Notes under the pieces: model-generated
Told to the model about the DNA's origin: nothing
Databases searched by the model: none
The model's input: only the letters and a program-made list of their open reading frames with translations
Position numbers and translations under genes: made by a program
Source: Lepraria neglecta
Taxonomy: Eukaryota; Ascomycota; Lecanoromycetes; Lecanorales; Stereocaulaceae
NCBI GenBank assembly: GCA_033220425.1
Contig: CM065649.1
Coordinates: 3,844,001 to 3,908,000 of the forward strand
DNA: 64,000 nt
Direction: 5' to 3'
Part shown: positions 11,070 through 22,423 of the stretch, piece after piece
How positions within the stretch are numbered: the first letter of the stretch is position 1
Layout of the letters: every line of letters starts with the position of its first letter

Positions 11070-11695
11070 TTTCCTTTTGAGGAGGGGTGGAAGGCACAAA
11101 AACAAAAGGGTTAGCGGCATGCTTCGACGTCTTCTTCTTTTTGGTCTATGAGCGACGCGATCAGCATTAATGCAGTCTTGATGGCTGCACTGTTTATCAT
11201 GGGAAGGGGATCTAGGTATCGTGGAATGCATACGATACCCAGGGCATCTGATAATTGAGGGATATACCTGTACATCTATGTTTGTATCATATAGTCGGTG
11301 CATTGGAAGCGGAATAAGTAGTACACGGCTTCATTCGAATGGAATTACGTATTCATTTTCCAGGTCTTTTGACCACATCAATTGACTGTTCAATTATCAT
11401 TGCCAAACCGATAGACCGTTGCACGCTATCAGTGCCTGATTGAGCTCAGTCACGCTCCAATGATATCTACATTTGCGCCTGCCTTGCAAAACGGACCTCG
11501 AACCTTCGCCTTCTAAAATTAGCAGGAGCACTTGCCGAAGTCGTTCCTTCCTCACAAGATGAGGAATTGCGTGCTTATGTCTCGGCTTCGACCTCGCCAT
11601 CCATTCTCATCATCACACACTCGTTACCAAACCCATCTTATCGCTCATTTACCACTACAGAACTATCACAGATACCAAGAGAGAGGAACAGTACC
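11070..11695. other. Intergenic
   Basis: No supported gene. It holds the SET9 3' region and the probable promoter of the broken gene that follows. A TATA-poor, pyrimidine-rich stretch precedes the 11696 start codon. Confidence 0.4.
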
Positions 11696-13575
11696 ATGTC
11701 TCAACCCATCGATGGTAGGTTATACAGGGACCCTGTCGCTCTGATGCAGCGCATACTTGCCGAGTGGAGGCTGGGGAGGGATGCCGTGTTTCGCTTTCCC
11801 GAACGAGGAGGAATCAGTTTTCCGCCTGGCGATCCCAAGATGCTGGAAAAAGATGCTGCTCGAATAGCACAGATCATCGTTGCCTCTACAGCCGCGGTTG
11901 TGAAGAAATACAGGAACCCGTACCAGCATTTTATTGCTGAGGTGCAAATACGTTTCGGCCCCGAGCAGATGAATCCCTACAACGCTGCCGAACCGCGGCC
12001 TACTGAGCATACACTTGACGACGATGGCGATATATCAATGGCCTCAGCATCACGCAATGAGTCTTCCAAAATGCAGCAGGCGGTCCATTCTGTATTGGAG
12101 CCTGTTAATGCCACCCTGATGCAGCAGTCTTTGGCCAGGGTGGAGGATCCGAGGTGGATAGCTGCTAATGCATGATTCACGATAGCCCAATGGAAGGGGA
12201 ACAAAGACGAAGTCGATGCCGCTAAGCTGGAGTGCGAGCGTGTCATGGCTGTGATAGTTGAGGGGGAGGCCAATGCCATGGTCCAGCCTGTTGACGCAGA
12301 GATATATGAAGGCACTGAAAAGTTTCTTAGCTTTATAACAGCAAAAAGGCGTGCCCACAACCCCTCAACACCCCCCACCTCCTTTTTCGAGGAGCATGAG
12401 GAAGATGAACCCACACTCCGGGCTTTCAAGGAATATTTCACCACCTTACGCTATCGGCAAACCAGAGGTCTCTTTAAGGACTCCCATGTAAGTAGTACAT
12501 CGGGCCATGAGTTCGCACATTAAGCACTGACATCTACAGTTTTGGTACCGGTGTTTCCGAGACTGAGCGGACGAACAGCGCGAGAAAAGTGTAGAATTGT
12601 CCTGGGAACAGTTCATGTGTCGTAAAATGAATGACCGAGAGTGGAATGCTATTATCAATGACCTGACGCGGCCCAGATTTGAACGACTTGTACGCCTTAT
12701 GTGCGAGCACCGTTTAAGAGGAGCGTGGAATCTCACAAGCCCAAGGCCGTTGCATTCAGTCATAGGTCCTCGTTGCTCAACGAGCCGCTAGATACGTACC
12801 GGCGGAGACAGAAGGTGGTCAACAAGCTGGATGCGCAGCGACCTGACATTGAGAAAGATGGAGACGATGCAAGAAGTCAAAGAAGCCCGTTGCTTAGTGG
12901 TGATGTGAAATATATTCGTCGTCAAAGGAAGATCCTTCAAGAACGGCCACTACCCTTTGGCTGCGGTACGAGAGTACCTATACCTTTGCCTGATGGGATT
13001 GAGGATTACGCTACAGACTCTGAAACATCGGACGACGATGAATCCGTGACAGAATCCGAAGAACCGGACGACAATAAATCCAACAATAACTCCAACAATG
13101 AATCCGAGACATCTCCCATAGAGTCAGGCTCAAGCGCATCTACACCACCACCGACGAGCCCACCATCTCCCCTCATTGCACAACTGTACTTACCGACTGG
13201 ACAAGTTCCCCCATGAGCTCCCCAGTCTGATTCCCCGACTCGGCTAATACCACCAAAGCCCAGCAGCCTCTGACTCAGGCTCAGCAAGATCCTCTGAATA
13301 TGCAACTCGTGATGCAACATCTGCCGCAAAATGAACAGCCTCTCTCTCAAACTTCGCGCCACAGTCCGCAGCCTGGGAAGAAGAGAGGAAGAGCTGATAG
13401 GAGTAGTGTGGCTTCAATGGGGCCTAGAAAGAAGAATAGGTTGGGCCCGCTGGAAACTGAGGATGATGTCGACTGGTCTGACGTCCGACAATTTCTCAGA
13501 AACCAGGTGGAAGAGCGCCAGCCTCTAGTATCTAATTTTGGTCTGGAATGGCTGGCTTCGAGGGGGCTGAGATGA
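11696..13575 (+). pseudogene. Broken gene for a hypothetical protein
   Basis: One long coding relic can be followed over about 1.9 kb. It starts at ATG 11696 (MSQPIDGRLYRDPVALMQRI). The frame meets TGA at 12173-12175 but continues unchanged as FTIAQWKGNKDEVDAAKLEC to 12487. A good GTAAGT...CTACAG intron leads to FWYRCFRD, a second in-frame TGA, then ADEQREKSVELSWEQF. Near 12700 the coding sense moves to another frame (FKRSVESHKPKAVAFSHRSS onward, to the stop at 13216), and again to a third frame for 13300-13575. The later parts hold an acidic Ser/Asn/Asp-rich stretch and KKRGRADR-like basic patches. With two stops and two frame changes this is most likely a pseudogene. The family was not recognised. 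Confidence 0.65.
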
Positions 13576-13834
13576 GTGACTGGTCGATAGTCAGAAGGCG
13601 GCGAAGGGATTCAGGGCTGTGGATAATGATAGTCTGTGTAGCGCATTGAACTGTTGTGGGATAGTATTAAATCAGTGTCAATATCATTTCAGTTCTTGAA
13701 TTGTTATGTTTCGCTGTGCTAAGGTGCTTCTTTGTCCACTTGCCATGGGCATAATGCTTTTCATGATCAGTACCAAAATATGGTGACGATGAAACTCCTC
13801 TTTTTGTTCTCCTCGATTCCAGCCCACCAATCCC

Positions 13835-14578
13835 TTACTCATAACCCTCATCACTCCCATCTCCAACTCCAACTCCGATTCCACCTCCACCACGTCCGTC
13901 ATCGCTCTCACTATCCGTAGGCGACATTTCACCTCTTCCCCGTCTGTCCCTAGGACCTCGCTCGGATTCGTCTTCCGAATGGGAGTAAGTTTCCGGAGAG
14001 CCGTCAGGGAACCTTGGTTGATGACAACGCGGGGGATAAGGCTCCGGGTAGTTGCCACGTTGTAGTGGTTGTTGTAGACCGGGGGAATAGGATCGCCTTC
14101 TGTCGTCTCTTGGGCGGCTGGTTGTGGGATAGCCCTCATCTCCGTCCTCAGGGCTGAAATGGCGGTCCGGAGGATGGTCTGGATAACGTGAATGCATTTT
14201 TTCAACGGGTCTATGTGGTCGTGGTTCGCGTGGGAAATGGTCGTAATCGTCGGGATGATACCTTGTTGGTCTTCTGAATTGTCGTTCTCCATGATAGACT
14301 CGTGGAAGATGGATGTGCTGATGACGCCGTGATTCGCTAGGGATTGCGATTTGGTGTATGCTTTCATGCCGCCATGGGTCCTGATACCGTCTGTATCCCC
14401 TGTGATCATGGTGACTGTGCCGGTCTCTGCGTCCCTCGGCCCTGGCTGCCCTTCGGAAGTAGGTGCTGAGGGACTCGATCAAGTCTTGAAAATCACGGCT
14501 TTCTAGGATCGAATTGAAGGCGTGGCGTCGTGGCGTGTAATCGTGATGGCGAGAGGGGAAGCTGGTTACGTTTCCCAT
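13835..14578 (-). CDS. Hypothetical Arg/His/Pro-rich protein
   Basis: An uninterrupted 247-aa frame from ATG 14578. The first ~50 residues (MGNVTSFPSRHHDYTPRRHAF, then DFQDLIESLSTYFRRAARAE) may form a short helical segment. The rest is low-complexity: rich in Arg, His, Pro and Asp, then Ser-Glu-Asp acidic repeats, ending in a Gly/Val-rich tail (GRGGGGIGVGVGDGSDEGYE). MGN at the start is compatible with N-myristoylation, though this is only a possibility. No known domain was recognised. It could be a real disordered protein or a fortuitous frame; the open length and the consistent composition favour a gene. Confidence 0.55.
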   Translation of the reverse strand: MGNVTSFPSRHHDYTPRRHAFNSILESRDFQDLIESLSTYFRRAARAEGRRDRHSHHDHRGYRRYQDPWRHESIHQIAIPSESRRHQHIHLPRVYHGERQFRRPTRYHPDDYDHFPREPRPHRPVEKMHSRYPDHPPDRHFSPEDGDEGYPTTSRPRDDRRRSYSPGLQQPLQRGNYPEPYPPRCHQPRFPDGSPETYSHSEDESERGPRDRRGRGEMSPTDSESDDGRGGGGIGVGVGDGSDEGYE

Positions 14579-14960
14579 ATCGAATGGGCTGTTACGGCGT
14601 GGGCCTTCAATTGATTGGAAGTGCGGCTCTCAGCGTGCCATGAGTATCATATACTGATCATCCTTTCTGGCGTCGTTTTCAGGATGTTGATTGCGGCTGT
14701 CTGTGCGCCGTGGATAACATAAAGAGATATTATACAAGGCGGTTGTTTGCTCGAAATTCGATAGCTAACTTTTTCTAAGTCACAAGAGGCCCATGCTCCG
14801 CTGATATAGATCACGGGATTGCCGTTTGTTGCGGGAGCCAGCATAGGGTAAAGAAGACTGCTATTGGATTGCTAAAGGCCTGAGATTGGTGAAGTAAGGG
14901 ATTATGCGGTGGAACAATGTTCGCGGTTGCGTAAAGCAGTAGATATATAGATTCTCGCGT
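14579..14960. other. Intergenic
   Basis: This 382-bp stretch lies upstream of the Arg/His-rich ORF and downstream of the oxidoreductase, both on the minus strand. The 65-aa frame at 14647-14844 has no supporting feature. Confidence 0.4.
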
Positions 14961-16261
14961 TCAATGATCAGACATCATCTCGACCTCGAAAATCATGCCA
15001 GCGTTCTTCATGCGATCGATGAAAGGCTGACCAAGCGTTGCAGGCGTGAGTATTCCACCGTCCAGTCGATGTAACAATTCGTCATCCTTCAGCATCACCA
15101 TTGCTGCTTCTGCGAGACATACACCGGTAAAATAGTAAAGGCTACCCTCCCACCGGAACTTTGCAAACGCTCGCTTTGGGTGAGGGCCATCCTGGTCGGC
15201 CGTAGCAATAGCTCTGTACTCCAGAACTTCTCGTTTTGATTTCCCCTTAGTAGGCCCCGATCCGGGTGCGTGGAAGAACTTCTTGGCTAGCCAGCGAACA
15301 GGTGGTAGAGTGATAGCCAGCGAGCCGAATAATAAGGCGAAGTGCACGAATATGCCAATAGCAGTGTTGCGGACTCCCATATGTTCATAATATGTGAAGT
15401 TGGGTCCGTAAAGTTTGCCGCCTTCAAGCAAACCCCAGCTCCTTTGCACAGTAGCTACGTTTGGACCAGCCGAGGGGGAACTTGTCACTGTTCCTAGCCC
15501 AGGAATCGTGCGAACGCCAAAAATCTTGCTGAGAAGAGAAGGTCCATCTTCTGGTCCTGTCCTGGGAACGGGAGAAGATGCCCAAGTGCCGGCAGAATTT
15601 GCCATGTCTTTAATACTGTAGTGATCCATGATTCCCAGAGCAGTCGCCGCCGTGCCACCGGATGGAGTGCCCTTGAACTCGTGTAACGAAGCAACTACTT
15701 CTCGAGTGCCCACTGAAAGTTCTTTTCTGATCAGTTGGGTCAAAGCAAATGCTAGCATATCGGAGGGTGCGGATTCAACGCCGATTTCTGGAATGATGAC
15801 TGCGTGATTGGCTTTTGCTGTCTCGTGGTACTTTTTGATCATCTCTAGGACCCATGGCCATTCTCCGGTGACATCGAGGTAGTGAGTTCCGTTCTTGGCG
15901 CACGCTTCCACGACTGGTGTGCTGTAGAGATAATAGGGACCAACTGTATTGATCAGAACTTTGGTTTTGCTTGTCAAAGCGTCCAGGTCTTGAGGATCCA
16001 AGGTCGAAACTTCAATGCCTGGCCCAACGTAAGTAACCGCCGACGAAACACGGAGGCAAGTGACCTACCAGGCTGAACACGATCAGCATTCAATGTTTTC
16101 AATTCGTCTACTAGGGTCGACAGCTTTGACTGAGATCGGCCCGCAACAGCCCATTTCAGAGTGGTAGGTAGACTTGTAGTAACATGTTCTGCACAGAGCT
16201 TTCCCGTATAGCCAGTCGCACCTAGGACGATTAATTCATATTGTTTCTGATTTGGAGGCAT
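14961..16261 (-). CDS. Saccharopine dehydrogenase-like oxidoreductase
   Basis: Two exons on the minus strand (16261-16069 and 16018-14961, 50-nt intron) give 416 aa. The start YELIVLGATGYTGKLCAEHV is a Rossmann nucleotide-binding motif (GATGYTG). It is followed by LKWAVAGRSQSKL and, after the join, VLINTVGPYYLYSTPVVEAC and GTHYLDVTGEWPWV, all hallmarks of the saccharopine dehydrogenase-like / trans-acting enoyl reductase family. A hydrophobic segment (IGIFVHFALLFGSLAITLPPV) near the middle of the protein suggests membrane or lipid-droplet association, as known for relatives. The true substrate is unknown, and a role in lysine synthesis is not implied. Confidence 0.88.
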
Positions 16262-17853
16262 GATGAGATATTGTACAAGTGAACAATCTTGATTGAATTG
16301 AGTAGTGCAAAATTGGTAGCAACAGAGTAGAAACTAGCAAAAAATTGACTGGGAGATCTGCGAACGCAAGAAACAAACGAAGCAAACACCAATATATAAT
16401 CAAAATTCTAGGAAAGATGGGACGGCAGGCCTCGGTACGGAGTAAGTGGAAAATCAGGTTAAAAGCGCCAAGACTGATATTCTACCCGCTAGTGAGAGAT
16501 CATCGCACCACTTCAATCCACCGAGCCTTTCCACCTCCTTCTCTTCCATTACCATTATCAATCAACCTTCGGGGCCCATCTCATCCTCTAGTATAACTGG
16601 TCGTGATAATGGAGTGCTCGAAGAATATGTGGTCCTCGCGATCCGGGGAGATGGACAGTGTCCGATAGCTGCGACACGGATGACCAATTTGCCTTGCCTC
16701 AGTGACACGGCCACCTCGCCATCGAACCTCAAAACCAAGTGCATAATAGGAATACTTTGGATTCGGTCGCGCCTGCCTACATCTATGGCACCTTTCCGTA
16801 AAGATGCGCTAGATGATCTCCGCCGCCTACCTCGCAATACCATATCTGGTGATTGCGACGCGGTAGATGTCCAAAGGTCTTCGTGACAGCATGCCTGGAG
16901 CAGCTGCCCCGGAATCTGCTTCTTGAAGAGATATGTGGAGGATGAGACAAGAATATGAGGATGCATGCAGCTCTATAGCTACAACGGCTCATCGATGCGC
17001 TCCCTTATGGAACCTATCGGTGTCAAGCCGTTCGTCGACAGCACACAGCTGCAGTCAACGACATCTATCACCCTCGATGCCACCCTCTGACAACGAGGAC
17101 GACTGCCTCAGCGTCGTACTTGGTGCAAGAGGGGCAACGAACCTGCTTTACGTGACATCCCGCTCTCAAAATATAGATGTTATCTGCAAGACTTGCTTCG
17201 CAGGCTTCGCCGGGACGAGATACCTTAAAAAGTTATACTCGAGTCTCGGCGGCCCCTGGGTACATGAGCTTTCCCCGCAGCTTGTTACTGGCTCAACAGG
17301 ATCCAAGTCCTCGCTAGCGAAACGTGGCACTGCATCTCAGCTCCTCTATTTAAGATCTTGGAACGCGAATACTTAGCCGCACACGATGCAAACTTTTTTC
17401 TGGACTGTGCCAGTCTTGAAGACCGATTAGATGAAAAGCTACGCTTAGCGCAAAAAGTGCCTAGTAGGCGGTCAAGCATAGAGGTTCGTTTCCAGGGAAC
17501 AGGTTTGTTAGTCAGGAACTAGCTTTTCTACTGAATTTCGCTTGGGAAAGCAGAACCTCCAGCGGAACTTATTCTTATATTCTTTCATCTATGTTTTGCA
17601 GTCATTCACAGTCTCATTCACATTACTAAAAATGCGTACTGAATCATCAACGTCTGCCTGCATGATCATGAGCCCCCCAATAACACTAGCGTAGGATCGG
17701 CGCGCTTCGCTTCCGCCGATACAAAACCCTTCTTGCCTGCATCAGCAACCTTACTTTCTTCAACCTCAACTTCACAACCAAATACCAATTCCTGCAACTT
17801 CATGACTTTTCTTCAAAAACCACTCTCACAAATCACTTTGATCATTCACCAAG
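16262..17853. other. Gene-poor stretch with a possible coding relic
   Basis: No intact gene could be supported. Plus-strand frames at 16446-16886 and 16933-17376 are open but unrelated to anything I recognise. A third frame between 16880 and 17480 has protein-like text (VFVTACLEQLPRNLLLEEICGG, SASYLVQEGQRTCF) interrupted by several stops. This suggests a decayed gene on the plus strand. The last ~350 bp serve as the promoter of the RING-PHD gene. Confidence 0.3.
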
Positions 17854-19770
17854 ATGTCAGAGACATGTATTGTCTGTCTCGGCGACCTCGAAAGCGCCAA
17901 TGCATTGCCCCACCCTTTGGTTCCAGCTGTCAAATCAGAAGATGACGATCACGGTGGCCTAGTGCCCAGCACACCATGGCTGCCACCGACTGCTGATGAC
18001 CATGAGGAAGAAATGATAGCTCACCTCTTGCCCTGCGGACACGATTTACACAACGAATGCCTAAAACCATGGGTTGAGCGGGCTAATAGTTGTCCTATCT
18101 GTCGTCAAAGCTTCAACCAGGTAGACCTTCTTGCCAAAGTTGGAGGTAAGTTTACCGCATCTGTGTATACAGCATTATTAATCCTTGCCAACATGAACAT
18201 AGGTCCGGTCGTCTCCTCTTACGCTGTTAGTGACCGAACTCAAATCGCAGATGTCGATCCTTCAATTCTTATCGAGGAATATGACGACGAAGAACTCGAA
18301 GACCAACCCTGTCCTCTATGTGGTGACGATGATAACGAAGAGCTACTTCTTCAGTGTGACGGCTGTGATACATTCTATCATACATACTGCGTGGGCTTGG
18401 ACGATGTACCTGTTGGCCACTGGTTCTGCGAAACATGCGCTACCCAAAGAGCTATTGAGAGCGTTTGTCCGCCCAGCTCCACACGGCCTGCACCGCGGCC
18501 ACACAATCCAGTGGACAGACGTACGCGCGGTCAACAACGGCAAGTGCGAAACCGCAATCAAGTTTCTTCCTCCAATTGGGCCCGCGTTTGGCAGTCCGTT
18601 TGGGACAACCTCAATCTCGACCTCGATTTCCCCTTCGACGAAGGGTCCGATACTGCTCGAATCGACCGCGCGCAACGAGCTGCTTCTCAACGGCGTGACT
18701 TTCGGGCATGGGAGCGAAGGTTCCAAATTGCGGAAAGGCAGGGTGGCGCAAACAGATTCCGAGATACGGCGTCAGCACTTCTGGATATCCATGAAGTTCG
18801 CGAGCACCCACGGATTCCGGAGCCAGAGTCCCGTGAAGAGATTCTTGCATGGAATGCTCTTGAGAAAGCAAAGGAGATAGAACTTGATCCGACCCCGAAG
18901 AGGAAGAGAAAGTCCGCCACTACTTCGCCTTCCGAGGCTGAACCTGTTACTCAACCGCAACGACCTCTGAAGAGACCTAGGACAAGACGAGCGATTGATC
19001 AGCCGGAGGCTTCTTCCAGCGCCGCCGCAGAATCATCTGGCTCGAGACGAGGGTCTGCCGCCGGACCGTCATCGTCGCGAAATCTTAACGCACACAATCT
19101 TGCCGCTCAAAGCAACGGGCCAAGCTTCCTTCAGTCGATGCTCAAAGAGATCGAGATTTCCAGTGCTCCTGATGAAACCAAAGGCCAGTCTCGTTGGTCA
19201 ATGCAATCTGCTACAAATCATTCCTCGCCTCAACCATCCTCGCCTGGGGCGTCACCAACTACCTCGAACCATGCTACTCCCCGAGCAAGATCCACAACTC
19301 CACCTCCTTCTCTATCTACTCGTCCGGGCTCTCCATTGTCCCTGACATCGAAAGTCGAACCAATCTACCCTCCGCCGGAGTTCTCGCCAGAAAGGTCTCC
19401 TCCCGACTCTACCCTCACCTACCGCCCATCTAATGGGTCACGACAAAGCATCAAAGACCACCGACAGTCACGTCCCGTTCACCAAGGTTCGAGCCCACCA
19501 GCAAGATCTAACGACACCTCGCCCTCACGTAATATGCCGTTATCCACCAAGTCTGACCTACAGAAAATGGTCACTGCTGCGCTGAAGCCACATTACCCGA
19601 ACGTGGTCTCGAAGGACCAATATACTGATATTAATCGCAACGTTTCACGCATGTTGTACGAGAAGGTTGGGGAGAATGGAAGCCTCGAAGGAGAGGCACG
19701 GGAAAGTTGGGAATGTCTTGCTCGTGACGAGGTCGCAAAGGCTGTCCAGTCACTCAAGCCAACGACATGA
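17854..19770 (+). CDS. RING and PHD finger protein (PHRF1/Asr1-like)
   Basis: The RING finger begins at residue 4 (CIVCLGDLE) and continues through LLPCGHDLHNECLKPWV and CPICRQSF. A PHD finger follows (CPLCGDDDNEELLLQCDGCD, FYHTYCVGLDDVPVGHWFCETC). The rest is long and disordered, with basic patches and Ser/Pro repeats. A conserved C-terminal helix region (KSDLQKMVTAALKPHYPNVV onward) resembles the end of fungal Asr1-like proteins. Members are E3 ubiquitin ligases linked to the RNA polymerase II C-terminal domain (family knowledge). A 57-nt GT-AG intron at 18146-18202 is very likely: GTAAGT donor and CATAG acceptor. It is a multiple of three with no stop, so both 619-aa spliced and 638-aa unspliced products are open. 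Confidence 0.88.
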   Translation: MSETCIVCLGDLESANALPHPLVPAVKSEDDDHGGLVPSTPWLPPTADDHEEEMIAHLLPCGHDLHNECLKPWVERANSCPICRQSFNQVDLLAKVGGKFTASVYTALLILANMNIGPVVSSYAVSDRTQIADVDPSILIEEYDDEELEDQPCPLCGDDDNEELLLQCDGCDTFYHTYCVGLDDVPVGHWFCETCATQRAIESVCPPSSTRPAPRPHNPVDRRTRGQQRQVRNRNQVSSSNWARVWQSVWDNLNLDLDFPFDEGSDTARIDRAQRAASQRRDFRAWERRFQIAERQGGANRFRDTASALLDIHEVREHPRIPEPESREEILAWNALEKAKEIELDPTPKRKRKSATTSPSEAEPVTQPQRPLKRPRTRRAIDQPEASSSAAAESSGSRRGSAAGPSSSRNLNAHNLAAQSNGPSFLQSMLKEIEISSAPDETKGQSRWSMQSATNHSSPQPSSPGASPTTSNHATPRARSTTPPPSLSTRPGSPLSLTSKVEPIYPPPEFSPERSPPDSTLTYRPSNGSRQSIKDHRQSRPVHQGSSPPARSNDTSPSRNMPLSTKSDLQKMVTAALKPHYPNVVSKDQYTDINRNVSRMLYEKVGENGSLEGEARESWECLARDEVAKAVQSLKPTT

Positions 19771-20554
19771 CACCGCAATGAATCACGGCTATGGCTAAAC
19801 GAAGGATGAATACAAGGTTAGCGAGTCTTCAGCGAGCGAACATTCATAGCGCCATAAGCGCGGCGATATGAGGACTGATTTCGCGATACCCAATGCATGG
19901 TTTTATGGCTTTTGGTGCTCCATATAGACGTTTGACTTTACACCGCTTAGCGTTGTGATAAAACTAGCTAAGCTTTCCACATTTCAACCCCTAACAAAGC
20001 ACTCGTTCAACTCCGGTGAGCATCCATGACACTTCACAAAACGGAGAAGCTATATCCGTTTTGTTATAACAACGCCAATTTCTAGTACCGACACTCGGGA
20101 GAGTGGTTCCTGCGCTCAACGTGATCTGTTAATGTGGACGGCCGAAAATGACCATCTTAGAGAACTCCGGGTCTGAAGCTATACATTCAGTAACATATAT
20201 AGATGCTATTTCCCACAGTACTCGTATGATTTGCTCCGCTTGGAGTCCGTTTTGAACAGAGGTTGCTGTGCTCGTAGTAGAAACCTGTGTGGACTTATTA
20301 TCCCATGGCATCATCGCTTAGCGTCCGTTGGACCACACCCGACTGAGAGTCGCTCTGCTAGCAATAAATTCTCTCCACAAATACACATCGAAACATCAAT
20401 GTTCCTATTCCACCGTGATAACGATTAATCCCAATAACCCCACCCAGATTCGTCAACTACGAACCATCTCGTAACCTAGCAATTGGACCGACAAGTGACT
20501 CAGAAGAGGGGACAAAGAGGCGGTCACTGCACGCTTAAAATCAGATCCCCGAAG
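19771..20554. other. Intergenic
   Basis: No supported gene in about 780 bp. It contains the 3' end of the RING-PHD gene and the promoter of cystathionine beta-lyase. The small frames on both strands lack any recognisable feature. Confidence 0.4.
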
Positions 20555-21972
20555 ATGTCAGGTTCGGCGCCAGAGCGACCAGGCCATGACCCAGAGCCTG
20601 GATCATCACGGTCGGCGCAGGCACTAGGCAAAGCCATCTCCAAGATCGATCTTGATGGCCACGATTTCCCCCCTTCGCCCGCCCCTTCAAGCCCCCGCAA
20701 TGGGAAACGCTACGCTCTAGCGACAGAGCTGGTATATACGGAGGGAACAGACCAGTACAACGCCAGCAGTACGCCCATATACCAAGTAGGTGCCTATAGG
20801 TCCTATGCTCTGGACTAGAGCCCAAATCTTGGTCTCTTGGCCGATTGAACTTTGCACACTTACTGACACACTTTGCAATTTAGTCCGCAACGTTTAAGCA
20901 AACATCCGCTGGAGGTGAAGGGGCTGAATATGACTACACACGATCTGGCAACCCAACACGAACGCATCTCGAAAGACACCTCGCCAAGATCATGAGGGCG
21001 GAACGTGCACTCGTGGTTGCTTCTGGCATGGGGGCTCTGGACGTTATAACACGATTGCTACGGCCAGGGGATGAAGTGGTTACTGGTGATGATCTATACG
21101 GAGGAACAAATCGATTGCTGAAATACCTTGCTACCCATGGCGAGATCATCGTGCATCACGTCGATACCACCAAACCCGACTCGATACGGCGTGTCCTTGG
21201 ACCGAAGACTGCCATTGTCCTCCTGGAAACTCCGACAAATCCCTTAATCAAGATCGTCGACATTCCTACAATAGCAAAACTCGCACATGAAGTAAATCCA
21301 CAGGTCTTAGTGGCTGTGGACAACACCATGCTGTCGCCTTTACTGCAGAACCCTCTGGAGTTGGGAGCCGATATAGTCTACGAAAGTGGGACGAAATACC
21401 TCTCAGGTCATCATGATTTGATGGCAGGTGTACTAGCTGTCAATAGCAGCGCTCTTGGTGAGAAGCTGTACTTTACGATCAATAGTTCAGGTTGCGGTCT
21501 GGCGCCTTTCGACTCATGGCTACTTATGAGAGGAATAAAGACATTGAAAGTCCGTATGGAGCAACAGCAATCGAACGCTCAAATGATAGCCGAGTTCCTG
21601 GAAGCTCATGGCTTCAAAGTGCGATATCCTGGCCTCAAGTCACACCCCCAATACGAACTACACAATTCCATGGCACGTGGCGCTGGCGCTGTGCTGTCTT
21701 TCGAAACAGGAAGTAATCAAGTCAGCGAGCGAATTGTGGAGGCGGCAAAGCTGTGGGGAATAAGCGTCAGCTTTGGATGTGTCAACAGCTTGATCAGCAT
21801 GCCTTGCCGCATGAGTCATGCCAGTATTGATGCGAAGACGAGGCAAGAGCGGGCGTTGCCGGAGGACATTATCCGGCTCTGTGTGGGCATCGAGGATGTT
21901 GATGATCTGATAGATGATTTGAGTAGAGCTGTAGGTATTCCCACTTATGAAGATGGGACAAACTTTGGCTGA
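20555..21972 (+). CDS. Cystathionine beta-lyase
   Basis: Two exons (20555-20785 and 20884-21972, intron 98 nt) give 439 aa. The protein is a PLP-dependent Cys/Met metabolism enzyme. The join restores the N-terminal STPIYQSATFKQTS and YDYTRSGNPTR motifs. SGTKYLSGHHD carries the PLP lysine (about Lys248), preceded by VAVDNTMLSPLLQNPLELGADIVYE. It converts cystathionine to homocysteine, pyruvate and ammonia in methionine synthesis (family knowledge). The subgroup (beta-lyase rather than gamma-lyase or gamma-synthase) is inferred from LLQNPLELGADIVYESGTKY and the overall size, so a neighbouring activity is possible. The first ~55 residues are polar and variable. Confidence 0.9.
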
Positions 21973-22423
21973 TACATTCCAGCTTGCCTCAGCAGGAGCG
22001 ATTAAGATCACGCCAGACGGATTCCGCGCCGTTGATCGAGTGCCATCAGCGAAGCTTGATACCCTGTCCAACAACATTTTTTAGCATGCAAAAAGCAACC
22101 AAACCATTACACCTATCTATTATTGTGATTGAGTATACCATATGGCGCAGTGAAAGTCGTCTAGAGCAGTAGAGCAGTTGTAGAATCAATTAAATGGAGC
22201 TCGCGTGCCCTGATCGCCCAATACGGGCTAGCCACCTAGCCTAACTTTGTGTTACTCTAGGGCCCGTTATCGGCGCGAGCAGCCACCCGCGCCATCAACC
22301 AAATTTTGCCCCTTGCAGGAGCTGCTTGTTCAACCTTCGCGTCATCTTCTCATCTTCCTCACTACCACCAAGCTCGGAGCCTGGGATGGAACATTGCACA
22401 GTCTCCCATTTGTTCTGCAGGTT
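21973..22423. other. Intergenic
   Basis: 451 bp with the 3' end of the lyase and the probable promoter/5' UTR of the next gene. A TTCTGCAG acceptor-like site immediately before ATG 22424 suggests an intron in the 5' UTR. Confidence 0.35.
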
